Positions 18,499-26,929 of a stretch of DNA of 64,000 nucleotides are shown here, piece after piece. Made by a program: the position numbers and the translations under genes. Every line of letters begins with the position of its first letter. The first letter of the stretch is position 1. The DNA is taken from the NCBI RefSeq assembly GCF_030812255.1, contig NZ_JAUSSH010000010.1:1-64000 (forward strand). Direction: 5' to 3'. Below the pieces are notes generated by a model. It was not told the origin of the DNA and made no database searches. It saw only the letters and a program-made list of their open reading frames with translations. This DNA is from Paeniglutamicibacter psychrophenolicus (GTDB lineage Bacteria > Actinomycetota > Actinomycetes > Actinomycetales > Micrococcaceae).

Positions 18499-19716
18499 AT
18501 GACCAACGCACCACGTGCCAAACCCGGAGGAGGAAACCCGGGTTCCCAATCAGCGCTGCGCAAGCTCAACGAGCAGCGCATCCTGGACACCCTGGCCTCG
18601 CACGGGACACTGACCCAGGCAGGCTTGGCGCGCGTCACCGGGTTGTCCACTGCAACGGTCTCCAACATCGTCAAGACCCTGGCCGCGGAGAACCGCGTGG
18701 AAACCACCTCGATCACCAGCTCTGGCCGGCGGGCGCTGGGTGTGAGCCTCCTGGACGTGGCGGACGTGGCCGCCGGCATCGACTTCGGGCGCAGCCACGT
18801 ACGCGTGGTCCTTGCCCGCCCGGGATTCCGCCTGCTTGACGAGGCCTCAGCCGCGCTGCCGATAGGACACCGGGTCGAGGACAGCATCGCCATTGCCGCC
18901 CGGATGCTCACCGCGGCCTGCGAGCGCACCGGCACCAACCCCCGGCAGCTGCTGGGCGCCGGGATCGGGGTTCCCGGACCCATTGACCACCGGACCAACA
19001 GGGTCATCCACGGGGCGATCCTGCCCGATTGGGTGGGCATCGACATCGCCGAACAGCTGCGCAGCGCACTGGGGATCCCCGTCATCATTGACAACGACTC
19101 GAACCTCGGGGCGCTGGCCCAAGTAACCTGGGGCGAGCACCAGACCTGCGCCAACCTGTGCTTCCTGAAGATCGGCAGCGGGATCGGCTCTGGCCTGATC
19201 CTGAATGGGTCGCTGTACTACGGGCACCTGGGGATCACCGGGGAGATCGGGCATTCGACGATTTTCGACCAGGGCCTGATCTGTCGCTGCGGCAACCGGG
19301 GCTGCCTGGAAACCGTGGCCTCGACCTACACCATGACCGAAATGCTCGGCCACGCCGAGGGCCGGACAATCACGGTGGAGGACATCATCCAGCGCGCCCT
19401 GGCGGGAGACTCGGCAACGCTGCGGGTCATCGACGACGCCGGGGTCGCCGTGGGGCACGCGCTGGCGAACGTCGCCAACCTGATCAACCCCGAGGCCATC
19501 GTCATCGGCGGACCGCTGGCGCCGCTGGGCGAACTGCTTCTGGATCCCATCCGCCGCGGCCTGAACCGCCACGCAATTCCGGTGGTCGGCGAAAACACGT
19601 CCCTGCACATGTCCATGCTCGGCGACCGCGCCGAGGCACTCGGCGCGGTCGCGCTGGTGCTTCGCCAGGGCGCGGCCGGGCATTCCCCGGACCCACGGAA
19701 GGCAACAAGTCGATGA
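18499..19716 (+). CDS. ROK-family transcriptional regulator
   Basis: A 405-residue sugar-responsive regulator. Residues about 20-75 form a MarR-like winged helix (TLTQAGLARVTGLSTATVSNIVK). The rest is an ROK kinase-fold domain with GIDFGRSHVRVVL, IDNDSNLGALAQ, GEIGH and the zinc-binding CRCGNRGCLE motif. Whether it also phosphorylates sugar is unknown. It lies directly upstream of, and on the same strand as, a CUT1 sugar-uptake operon, so it very probably controls that operon. The binding-protein gene has its own promoter in the 109-bp gap. Confidence 0.92.
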   Translation: MTNAPRAKPGGGNPGSQSALRKLNEQRILDTLASHGTLTQAGLARVTGLSTATVSNIVKTLAAENRVETTSITSSGRRALGVSLLDVADVAAGIDFGRSHVRVVLARPGFRLLDEASAALPIGHRVEDSIAIAARMLTAACERTGTNPRQLLGAGIGVPGPIDHRTNRVIHGAILPDWVGIDIAEQLRSALGIPVIIDNDSNLGALAQVTWGEHQTCANLCFLKIGSGIGSGLILNGSLYYGHLGITGEIGHSTIFDQGLICRCGNRGCLETVASTYTMTEMLGHAEGRTITVEDIIQRALAGDSATLRVIDDAGVAVGHALANVANLINPEAIVIGGPLAPLGELLLDPIRRGLNRHAIPVVGENTSLHMSMLGDRAEALGAVALVLRQGAAGHSPDPRKATSR

Positions 19717-19732
19717 AGATTGCGTTCAGTAG

Positions 19733-19761
19733 TTGACGGCAAGGTGTGATGCGGGTAACCA
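19733..19761 (+). promoter_or_regulatory. Promoter of the sugar ABC operon
   Basis: TTGACG (19733-19738) and TAACCA (19756-19761) are spaced by 17 nt and lie 64 bp upstream of the binding-protein start. Downstream, TGAGA (19773-19777) and TCTCA (19793-19797) form a small inverted repeat that could be an operator for the ROK protein. Confidence 0.55.
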
Positions 19762-19825
19762 TTAGGTGACACTGAGACACTTTTAGACAATTTCTCACAT
19801 TTTCAAACAACTCTTGGAGGCAGAC

Positions 19826-21118
19826 ATGCGCCGTAGTCTTACATTGATTGCAGCGGCCGCGACATTGGGACTCACCCTCGCTGGGTGTGGCGGCTCCGGA
19901 CAGGCCCCCGCCGAATCGGCGGCACCGGCCAGTGAGGCCACCGGCGAGGTAGGCGTGTTCACGTGGTGGGCAGACGGCTCGGAGAAGGCCGGGCTTGACG
20001 CCCTGGTTGACGTCTTCAAGGCCGACTACCCCAACCTGACCTTCGACAACCTCGCGGTTGCCGGCGGCGCCGGCTCCCAGGCCAAGAGCGTGCTTGCCGC
20101 GCAGCTCAAGGCCGGAACCCCGCCGGACTCCTTCCAGGCACACGCCGGTGCCGAACTGCAGGACTACATCGACGCCGACCAGCTCGAGGACCTCACCGCC
20201 TTCTACACCGAGAACAAGCTCACCGACCAGTTCCCCAAGGACCTGATCGACCGGCTCACCGTTGACGGCAAGATCTATTCGGTCCCCTCCAACATCCACC
20301 GCTCCAACGTGGTGTGGGCCAACGTCGAGGTGCTGGAGAAGGCAGGGGTCGACCCGAACAAGCCGGCAGACAGCCTCGAGGGCTGGTTCGCCGACATGGA
20401 CAAGATCAAGGCCAGCGGCAAGACCCCGCTGGCGGTTGCCGGCACCTGGACCCAGACCCAGCTGTTCGAAAACGTGCTGCTCTCCTCCCTGGGCGTCGAC
20501 GGCTACAACGGGCTCTGGGACGGGCAGACCGACTGGAAGGGCGCGGAGGTCACCAAGGCCATCGAGGCATACAAGAAGACGCTGAGCTACACCAACTCCG
20601 ACCGCGACTCCCTCAGCGACTGGGCCCCGGCCACGCAGCTGGTCGAGGACGGGGCGGCTGCCTACAACCTGATGGGCGACTGGGCCGAGGCCAAGTTCGC
20701 ACAGGACGGCAAGAAGGCCGGCACCGACTACTCCTACTTCCCGATGCCGGGAACCGCAGGGGTCTTCAACTTCCTCGCCGACTCCTTCACCCTGCCGGTG
20801 GGCGCGCCCAACCCGGCCGGCGCCAAGGCCTGGCTGAGCACCATCGGCTCCGCCGAGGGCCAGACGGCCTTCAACAAGGTCAAGGGATCGATCCCGGCGA
20901 ACACCACCGCCAAGACCGATGACTTCTCCGAGTACCAGAAGAGCGCCATCAAGGACTTCTCCCAGGACAAGATCGTTTCCTCCCTGGCCCACGGCGCAGC
21001 GGTTCCGGTGGCCTGGCTCAACGAGCTGAGCACCGCGGTCAGCAAGTTCGGCGGCGACGGCAACGTCGCGGCCCTCCAGGACTCGGCGGCAGCCACTGCC
21101 GAGAAGTTCGCCAAGTAA
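19826..21118 (+). CDS. Sugar ABC transporter substrate-binding lipoprotein (CUT1 type)
   Basis: A 430-residue extracellular binding protein. The signal peptide MRRSLTLIAAAATLGLTLAG ends at the lipobox LAGC, so the mature protein is lipid-anchored. The body follows the family-1 pattern: VGVFTWWADGSEKAGLDALV, PDSFQAHAGAELQDYI, YNLMGDWAEAKFAQDG. The ATG is set by GGAGG 5 nt upstream. It is the first gene of a three-gene unit with two permeases. The substrate is not predictable from this sequence, although homologues bind oligosaccharides or glycosides. Confidence 0.93.
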   Translation: MRRSLTLIAAAATLGLTLAGCGGSGQAPAESAAPASEATGEVGVFTWWADGSEKAGLDALVDVFKADYPNLTFDNLAVAGGAGSQAKSVLAAQLKAGTPPDSFQAHAGAELQDYIDADQLEDLTAFYTENKLTDQFPKDLIDRLTVDGKIYSVPSNIHRSNVVWANVEVLEKAGVDPNKPADSLEGWFADMDKIKASGKTPLAVAGTWTQTQLFENVLLSSLGVDGYNGLWDGQTDWKGAEVTKAIEAYKKTLSYTNSDRDSLSDWAPATQLVEDGAAAYNLMGDWAEAKFAQDGKKAGTDYSYFPMPGTAGVFNFLADSFTLPVGAPNPAGAKAWLSTIGSAEGQTAFNKVKGSIPANTTAKTDDFSEYQKSAIKDFSQDKIVSSLAHGAAVPVAWLNELSTAVSKFGGDGNVAALQDSAAATAEKFAK

Positions 21119-21210
21119 CAACACCACCATGGACGTGGGGGCGGTCGCAGCCGATCCGGCAGCAACCGCCCCCGCCTTCATGCGGCGCCCATTTCCCCAG
21201 GGAGGAACCT

Positions 21211-22116
21211 ATGCTTAGGCGCGTAAAACATTGGGGACCGGGACTCTTGCTCCTGGCTCCCACCATCATCCTGGTTGGCGTGTTCGTCTACTGGCTGATC
21301 ATTGAAAACTTCCGGGTCAGTCTCACCAACCAGCACACGGCCAGGCCCAGCGACAAGTACGTCGGCTTCGAGAACTACACCAACCTGCTGGCCGACCCCA
21401 ACTTCCAGCACTCGCTGTGGAACCTGCTGATCCTCACCATCGTCTTCCTGGGCGGAACGTTGATCTTCGGCTTCCTCTGGGCCTGGATGCTGGACAAGCC
21501 CGCCAAGGGCGAGGGCTTCTTCCGCGCCGTCTACCTCTTCCCGATGTCGGTCTCCTTCATCGCCTCCGGCGTGGTCTGGCGCTGGCTGCTCTCCTCCCTG
21601 CAGACCGACCAGCCCGGCGGCGAGCGCACCACCGGCCTGAACCGGCTGCTGGATTCGGTGGGCCTGGGCTTCATGCAGAACGACTGGTGGTCCAACCCGA
21701 CCTGGGGCATCGCCGCCATCGCCGTCCCGGCCATCTGGCAGCTCTCCGGCTACGTCATGGCCCTGTTCCTGGCCGGTTTCCGCGGCATCCCCGAGGAACT
21801 GCGCGAGGCCGCCCGCATCGACGGCTGCAGCGAATGGAAGCTCTACCGCCACGTGATCTTCCCGCAGCTGAACCCCGTGATGCTCTCGGCGGTGATCATC
21901 ATCGGCCACATGTCGCTGAAGCTCTTCGACCTGATCCGCGCGATCGTCCCCGATGCCAACACCTACGACGTCCAGGTCCCGGCGACCATGATGTGGGTCA
22001 AGTACATCGGCAGCGACTACGCCGACGCCGCGGCGATCGGCATGATCCTGCTGGTGCTCGTCGCCCTCGTGGTGGTCCCTTATCTCATGTATACCTCGCG
22101 AGCGGAGAAGCGCTAA
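21211..22116 (+). CDS. Sugar ABC transporter permease (MalF/UgpA type)
   Basis: A 301-residue inner-membrane protein with about six transmembrane helices, beginning PGLLLLAPTIILVGVFVYW. The cytoplasmic EAA loop (EELREAARIDGCSEWKLYRH) that docks the ATPase is intact. AGGGAGG precedes the ATG. The next permease starts within its stop codon (1-nt overlap), so the two are co-translated. No ATP-binding subunit is encoded nearby; CUT1 systems in actinobacteria often share one encoded elsewhere (MsiK/MsmK type). Confidence 0.93.
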   Translation: MLRRVKHWGPGLLLLAPTIILVGVFVYWLIIENFRVSLTNQHTARPSDKYVGFENYTNLLADPNFQHSLWNLLILTIVFLGGTLIFGFLWAWMLDKPAKGEGFFRAVYLFPMSVSFIASGVVWRWLLSSLQTDQPGGERTTGLNRLLDSVGLGFMQNDWWSNPTWGIAAIAVPAIWQLSGYVMALFLAGFRGIPEELREAARIDGCSEWKLYRHVIFPQLNPVMLSAVIIIGHMSLKLFDLIRAIVPDANTYDVQVPATMMWVKYIGSDYADAAAIGMILLVLVALVVVPYLMYTSRAEKR

Positions 22117-23003
22117 TGGCCACCTCGATCCTTGACCGCGCCGCGGCCCCGGCCGCCAACACCGCCCTGGGCGCCCCGAACCCGGGCCGCCGCCGGATCA
22201 ACCGCACCCTGAAGTACGCGCTGCTGATGCTCTTCGTGGTGATCGTGCTGATCCCCGCCTACGTCCTGCTGATCACCAGCTTCAAGGGCAGCGCAGACGC
22301 CGACCCCTCGCGGGCCTGGTTCCTGCCCACCACCTGGGAAACCGGTGGCTGGTCCAAGGCCTGGAGCACGCTGGCCCCGGCGCTGGGACGCACCTTTGCC
22401 CTGGTGGTCCCCGCAGCCATCATCTCCGCCACCCTGGGCTCGATCAACGGCTATGTGCTGTCCAAGTGGCGCTTCCCCGGCGCCAACGTGGTGTTCACGC
22501 TGATCCTCTTTGGCATGTTCATCCCCTACCAGGCGGTCATGATCCCGCTGACCCAGCTGATGAGCAACCTCGGGGTGCCCCAGGGCGTTCCCTCGCTGAT
22601 GCTGCTGCACATCGTCTACGGGCTGCCGATCTGCACGCTGATCTTCCGCAACTACTACGAGTCGGTGCCCTCCGAACTCATCGAGGCCGCCCGCATGGAC
22701 GGCGCCGGGATCCTGCGCACCTACGCCTCGGTGATCTTCCCGGTCTCAGCCCCAGGCTTCGTGGTCGTGCTGATCTGGCAGTTCACCTCGGCCTGGAACG
22801 ACTACCTGTTCGCCGCGTTCTTCTCCTCCGGACGCAACGGGCCGGTGACCATTGCGCTGAGCTTCCTGGCCGGTGGCCAGCTCACCGACTACGGGGCCTC
22901 CATGGCCGGTGCGCTGATCGCCTCGGTGCCGACGCTGCTCGTCTACATCCTGCTGGGCAAGTACTTTGTCGGCGGGTTGATGAGCGGTTCGGTCAAGGGC
23001 TGA
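22116..23003 (+). CDS. Sugar ABC transporter permease (MalG/UgpE type)
   Basis: The 295-residue partner permease begins with a soluble Ala/Pro-rich stretch and then has about six membrane helices. The first is YALLMLFVVIVLIPAYVLLI. The EAA loop reads SELIEAARMDGAGILRTY. Its ATG overlaps the preceding stop codon (TAATG). A classic rho-independent terminator follows, so the uptake operon ends here without an ATPase or glycosidase gene. Confidence 0.93.
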   Translation: MATSILDRAAAPAANTALGAPNPGRRRINRTLKYALLMLFVVIVLIPAYVLLITSFKGSADADPSRAWFLPTTWETGGWSKAWSTLAPALGRTFALVVPAAIISATLGSINGYVLSKWRFPGANVVFTLILFGMFIPYQAVMIPLTQLMSNLGVPQGVPSLMLLHIVYGLPICTLIFRNYYESVPSELIEAARMDGAGILRTYASVIFPVSAPGFVVVLIWQFTSAWNDYLFAAFFSSGRNGPVTIALSFLAGGQLTDYGASMAGALIASVPTLLVYILLGKYFVGGLMSGSVKG

Positions 23004-23027
23004 GAGCCGCCGCCATTCGACACCCCC

Positions 23028-23068
23028 ACGTGGGGCGTTCGCCGTTCGGCGAGCGCCCCACGTTTTTT
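23028..23068 (+). terminator. Rho-independent terminator of the sugar ABC operon
   Basis: A 16-bp stem with one G-U (23028-23043 with 23048-23063, ACGTGGGGCGTTCGCC) and a GTTC loop is followed by TTTTTT. It lies 24 bp after the last permease gene. Confidence 0.92.
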
Positions 23069-23069
23069 G

Positions 23070-23550
23070 TGCCCGGCGCGATCCCCAGGGTGCCGCGGCT
23101 GCCCGGCAACCAGCGGGTTTCCGCACTCCCCCGGCCAGACCTTCCCCGGCGGCCTTGGCCACCGCTTCCTTCAGCGCCCACCGCCGGACCGGCAAGCGCT
23201 GCCGTGCCGGTGCGGGCAGCCACCAAAGCCAGGTGCACTCCCCGCGGTGCGTAGGCGTGGTCCTCGAGCAGCTTCCCGTGGCCCGGGCCAAACGCGGCAT
23301 CGGCCCCATCGGCCAGGTCCACGCCCAGGTAGCCGCCGGCAGCAGCCAGCCCGAGGTGCGGGCATGGGACACCGCAAAGGATTTCCCGTGCTCCCGGCAA
23401 CAGCAATTGCGTGGTCCCCTGTGCGGCGGACGCGCCCTGCGGACAGAACCGGGTCAGCTCATGGCCTTCGGTCAGGACCTTGCGGAGCGGCTGACCGGTG
23501 CGGTCCGGCATTTCGGCCGTCAGCGGGCCATCGCGTGGCAAGCCGAGCCC
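23070..23550 (-). pseudogene. Frameshifted Sfp-type 4'-phosphopantetheinyl transferase remnant
   Basis: All hallmarks of this enzyme family appear in the right order on the minus strand, but in two reading frames. CPQGASAAQGTTQLL (like CPxCGSxxHGxP) is in frame B. VSHARTSGW (the conserved SH motif) starts at 23372 in frame A. GVDLADG (23325 downward, the Mg-binding GVD) is in frame B. WALKEAVAKAAGEGL (23180-23136, the W-KE-K motif) is back in frame A. No single frame gives a complete protein. Intact members attach phosphopantetheine to carrier proteins. The end runs into the terminator region of the ABC operon. I judge it a decayed gene, although sequence errors could mimic this. Confidence 0.55.
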
Positions 23551-23731
23551 GGGCCAAACATGAAGTCGGCGAGTGGTTCACGGACAGGCCCTTGCCACTC
23601 CTGGACTTCCCTGGAGTCGCGGCCGCTCCGATAGTGGTTTTTTTCTGACGAAACCAAAGTTCCTGGCCGGCTTCCCTGAAGTGATTATCCTGTTTTTGGA
23701 CTGGGTGTTGGGCTCGCCCCGTTGATCTTGG

Positions 23732-24835
23732 CTAGTCCTCGGGCAGCAGCTCAAACTCCGCCCGCGCCGATTCCACGCCGTTGACCTGCAAGCTGAGCGC
23801 GTGCATGCCCGGGTGGTAGCGCCTGGTGGTGATCGCCCGGAAGGAATGTTCGCGTCCGACCTCGATTCTTTCGTCCGGCTCGAGGGTGCGGGTGGCAAGT
23901 TTGAAGGTCTTGCCGGTCTGCCCGCCGTTGGCCTTGCGGTGGTAGACCGTGTAGTCGATCGCCACGCGGGCGGGCTCGTCGCCCCGGTTGTGCAGCACCG
24001 CGCTGAAGTCGATGCTGTGCCCGAACCCGATCCTTGTGCTGCCGAGCACCGGACCCGCGACATCGATGGACACCGGCCCGAAGCCAAGCAGTTCCAGGGC
24101 CTGCACATCCCCCTTCTTGACCAGTGTCCGCAGGGCATGGCGGACCAGGCGTGCAGTGTTCGCATCCGGCTCGGCCAGCCAACGCCGCGCGGTGCCAACC
24201 ACCAGGTCCGGGGCATCCCGGCTGAGGTCGTTGAGGTGGTTTGCCACGGAGCGGCGCACATACTCCGCGTCGTCGCGATAGAGCGCATCGAGCACGGGGA
24301 TGGTTGCTCCCGTCCGTGCCGTGATCTCCGGGACCCGCGTTGACCAAGGCAGATAGGGGCGGGTCCCCTCCGAGGCGAGACGGCGCACATCCACGTCGTC
24401 CGAGGCTGTCCAGCCCAGGACGAGCTCGAGCGCACGGTCCAGGTCATGGCGCAACAGGGTGCGGATGGCGAATTCGGCGGTGAGCCGGCCGGTGAGCTCT
24501 GCCAGCAATGCCATCGCGTCGTCAAAGGCCTCGGTCGTGCCCTCCGCGACGGCCTTGGAGGCGATGGCCGAGGTAACCGGCCAGATCAGCCAGCCGTGGA
24601 AGGCCGAGTCTTCGCCCGCCGCGCGCATCGTGCCAGCCAGGGCGGCGTAGTCCCCCGGCAGGTCGCTGAGCAGGGCGTCGCGCAGCGTATCGGCCCGCTC
24701 ACGCAAACCCAGTGTTGCGATCAGGGGCACGGCGAGGTGCAGCGCGGGCAGGCCCGCGTCCGGAACCACGGTGCCCAGCGACCGGATGAGGTCATGGGCC
24801 GTCGCCTCGTTGATCAATTGGTCAGCAAATGGCAT
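23732..24835 (-). CDS. AlkC-like DNA alkylation repair protein with C-terminal Ig-like domain
   Basis: The 367-residue product starts with a HEAT-repeat-like superhelix (segments such as EFAIRTLLRHDLDRALELVLG and DDAEYVRRSVANHLNDLSRD) typical of AlkC/AlkD base-excision glycosylases. It ends in a roughly 105-residue beta-rich section beginning about residue 265 (VAGPVLGSTRIGFG...ARVAIDYTVYHRKANG...), consistent with the Ig-like domain known in AlkC proteins. AlkC removes 3-methyl adducts without base flipping. The start ATG of MPFADQLI has GGAAGG 7 nt upstream. It is monocistronic. Confidence 0.82.
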   Translation of the reverse strand: MPFADQLINEATAHDLIRSLGTVVPDAGLPALHLAVPLIATLGLRERADTLRDALLSDLPGDYAALAGTMRAAGEDSAFHGWLIWPVTSAIASKAVAEGTTEAFDDAMALLAELTGRLTAEFAIRTLLRHDLDRALELVLGWTASDDVDVRRLASEGTRPYLPWSTRVPEITARTGATIPVLDALYRDDAEYVRRSVANHLNDLSRDAPDLVVGTARRWLAEPDANTARLVRHALRTLVKKGDVQALELLGFGPVSIDVAGPVLGSTRIGFGHSIDFSAVLHNRGDEPARVAIDYTVYHRKANGGQTGKTFKLATRTLEPDERIEVGREHSFRAITTRRYHPGMHALSLQVNGVESARAEFELLPED

Positions 24836-25148
24836 GCGTTGGCCTTCCGTCGTGTTGTTCGGTGGTCTCCCGCGACCCGGGACGAAGACCGATGTCGCTG
24901 ATCCGTCGGCCGATGCCGGCGTCGTCCCTTGCAAGGTCGGTGGATCCCGGCAGCGGAGGATACCGGGCGAATCCGGGCAACTGGGTCATGGCATACCTCA
25001 TGGTGGAATCCGGAGCGCCCTGTACCTATCCATCATGGATCATCCTGGCTCGCCGTCAAAAGGGTGCCGGCAGCTCCGGGCTTTGGACGTAGCGGCAGAT
25101 CGAGGGTCGCATCTCCCGTTGTTTCGGCACGTTCGCGGATGAAAAAGA
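24836..25148 (-). other. Gap with no recognisable gene
   Basis: These 313 bp lie between alkC and the 3' end of the frameshifted membrane-protein remnant. No open frame here has protein-like composition, and I see no hairpin with a T-run or RNA gene. It presumably holds the alkC promoter. Confidence 0.45.
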
Positions 25149-25572
25149 CTACGGAAAACCTGGCCCTGGCGACGAGCCAGCCGCCGCACCCTCCCTTGTC
25201 CAGTGCCAGCGGCGCCAAGGCAATGTCCTTTTGGCTTCCCCTACCACTACCTCGTTGGTTCGTTGGGCGAGGTGCTCGACATTCCGTGAGGAAAGCAGTC
25301 TCCAGCTCTCCACGCCCGCCACGCTGAGGGTGTATACCTCGTTGCGGCGGTTCACAGCGGCCGCATTCACGTGTACCTTCCGCCGGTCCAGGAGAAGGGA
25401 GACAACCCGGGCCATTGCAGCCGGGGGGCAAAATGATGCTTGCCGGACCGGGTACCAGGACGGGCACTGACACACCGATCGACAGTGCCGCCGGCCCGAG
25501 GAGCATTCTTGCGACCACAACTATTCCGGTAATCCGCTGGTACGTTTCCAGTTTCCTTGCTGATTCGATCAT
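25149..25572 (-). pseudogene. Small membrane protein gene split by a one-base frameshift
   Basis: From the ATG at 25572 the frame encodes MIESARKLETYQRITGIVVV and continues through a hydrophobic stretch. It then loses sense at a run of six C's. Removing one base there joins it to a second frame that continues hydrophobic (AAMARVVSLLL), then DRRKVHVNAAAVNRRNEVYT and on to the TAG at 25149. The repaired product would be about 140 residues: an N-terminal membrane region of two or so helices and a basic cytosolic tail. I recognise no family. A homopolymer sequencing error is a real alternative to true inactivation. Confidence 0.5.
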
Positions 25573-25824
25573 GCGTGAAAATGATGTTGACGCCCACCGT
25601 TGGTCAAGCACCTTCGCACACCGGGTCCCCGCCCAAGGCGACCTTCCCCTCTTGGACGCACGTCGCGCGAGCCGGGTGGCGGCCATGCATTGCTGGACCC
25701 CGCAGCAGCGGGTGCCGGTGAACACGACATGGCGAGGCGAGCTCGTGGATGGATGTTTACCCAAGGTGCATTCCACACCCTGTCCGGGAGCTCGCGGCGA
25801 CAACGGGCTTTGTATGATGTTCCC

Positions 25825-26226
25825 ATGACTGCTCCCCGGATCTACGTCAGTTTTCCCGGCACTGCGCGCGAGGCCCTCGGTTTCTATGCGGATGTCTTCG
25901 GCGGAAATCTCTCCTTTTACACGTACAAGGAGTTTGGCCGCACCGACGGTCCCCCGGATGCCATTGCCCATGGACAGCTCGAAGGAATCGTTGCCGTGGC
26001 CGGATCGGATACGCCCAAGGGAGGCAAAAGCGTCAGGCTCGAAGGCATCATGCTTTCGCTGCTGGGAACCGCAGCCCCGGCCACCCTCCACGAGTGGTTC
26101 GAGAAGCTCGCCGTGAACGGCACCGTGGTGGATCCGCTTTACCCCAAGCCTTGGGGCGCATCCGATGGCCAGGTCCTGGACCGCCATGGCCTGCACTGGC
26201 TCATAGGCTACGAACCGGAGTCCTAA
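25825..26226 (+). CDS. VOC-family protein (PhnB/glyoxalase-like)
   Basis: A 133-residue protein of the vicinal oxygen chelate fold. It begins IYVSFPGTAREALGFYADVF, the usual first beta-alpha-beta unit of PhnB-like members, and ends with WGASDGQVLDRHGLHWLIG. Members bind metal and a small substrate or antibiotic; the function here is unknown. No Shine-Dalgarno is present. TATGAT ends 6 nt before the ATG, a clear leaderless arrangement, and this argues against the longer upstream reading frame. Confidence 0.87.
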   Translation: MTAPRIYVSFPGTAREALGFYADVFGGNLSFYTYKEFGRTDGPPDAIAHGQLEGIVAVAGSDTPKGGKSVRLEGIMLSLLGTAAPATLHEWFEKLAVNGTVVDPLYPKPWGASDGQVLDRHGLHWLIGYEPES

Positions 26227-26410
26227 GGCCCCCTGCCGCCGCCCTCGCACGAGCGGATCCGGACACCGACACCCGGCTGCTCGAGAACGTAGCGCCGGGT
26301 GCTTCATGTCCGGTCCGGGGAACCGCAACCGTGGCATGTGCCACCCCGAATGGTGCACACTTGTCCCAGACGGCGGGTCCGCGAGGGGCACCAGGCAGGA
26401 GATCCGGGAC

Positions 26411-26929
26411 ATGGACAGAGACACGTTGCGCGGCAGACAGCGGCCGCTCAAGCAGCTTTACCGTGAGCAGCCCGGAGCCGGAACCATCAAGCTGAGCGCG
26501 AGTGGCGTAGTGGGCGGCGAGGGCATCTCCTGCTCCGTGCAGACCGGACGGGCGCTGGTGGCCGCCGGACTGCATCCGGCCACCGGCGGCGACGGAACCA
26601 TGGCGTGCTCGGGCGACCTGCTGCTGCAGGCCCTGGTGGCCTGCGCCGGGGTCACCCTGGCCGCCGTCGCCACCAACCACGGGCTTGCGGTGGCCGGGAC
26701 CATCCGGGCCGAGGGGGAGCTGGACGTGCGCGGCACCCTGGGCGTGGACCCGGAGGCTCCGGTTGGATTCCGGTCCATCAGGTTGGCCTTCGAGCTGGAC
26801 ACGGATGCGGACCCGCAGGCGGTTGAAGGGCTGATCGCCACCACGGAAAAGTACTGCGTGGTGCTCCAGACCCTGCGCTCCGCGCTGCATGTCGAGACCG
26901 TTCTCGAGCGCTCGGCGGCCGGTTCCTAG
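26411..26929 (+). CDS. OsmC-family protein
   Basis: A 172-residue OsmC/Ohr-fold protein with the two expected cysteines: one in QALVACAGVTLAAVA and one in EKYCVVLQTLRSALHVET. In OsmC and Ohr these form the peroxidase centre that reduces organic hydroperoxides. The N-terminus has the RGRQRPLKQLY segment seen in OsmC-like proteins. AGGAG precedes the ATG by about 9 nt. Its 3' end overlaps the convergent MerR gene by 4 nt. Confidence 0.88.
   Translation: MDRDTLRGRQRPLKQLYREQPGAGTIKLSASGVVGGEGISCSVQTGRALVAAGLHPATGGDGTMACSGDLLLQALVACAGVTLAAVATNHGLAVAGTIRAEGELDVRGTLGVDPEAPVGFRSIRLAFELDTDADPQAVEGLIATTEKYCVVLQTLRSALHVETVLERSAAGS

Noticed and set aside
22746-23372. Intact 208-residue minus-strand gene over the ABC permease end
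   Set aside because: Only its N-terminal part matches PPTase motifs; the rest is antisense to the permease gene and crosses its terminator.
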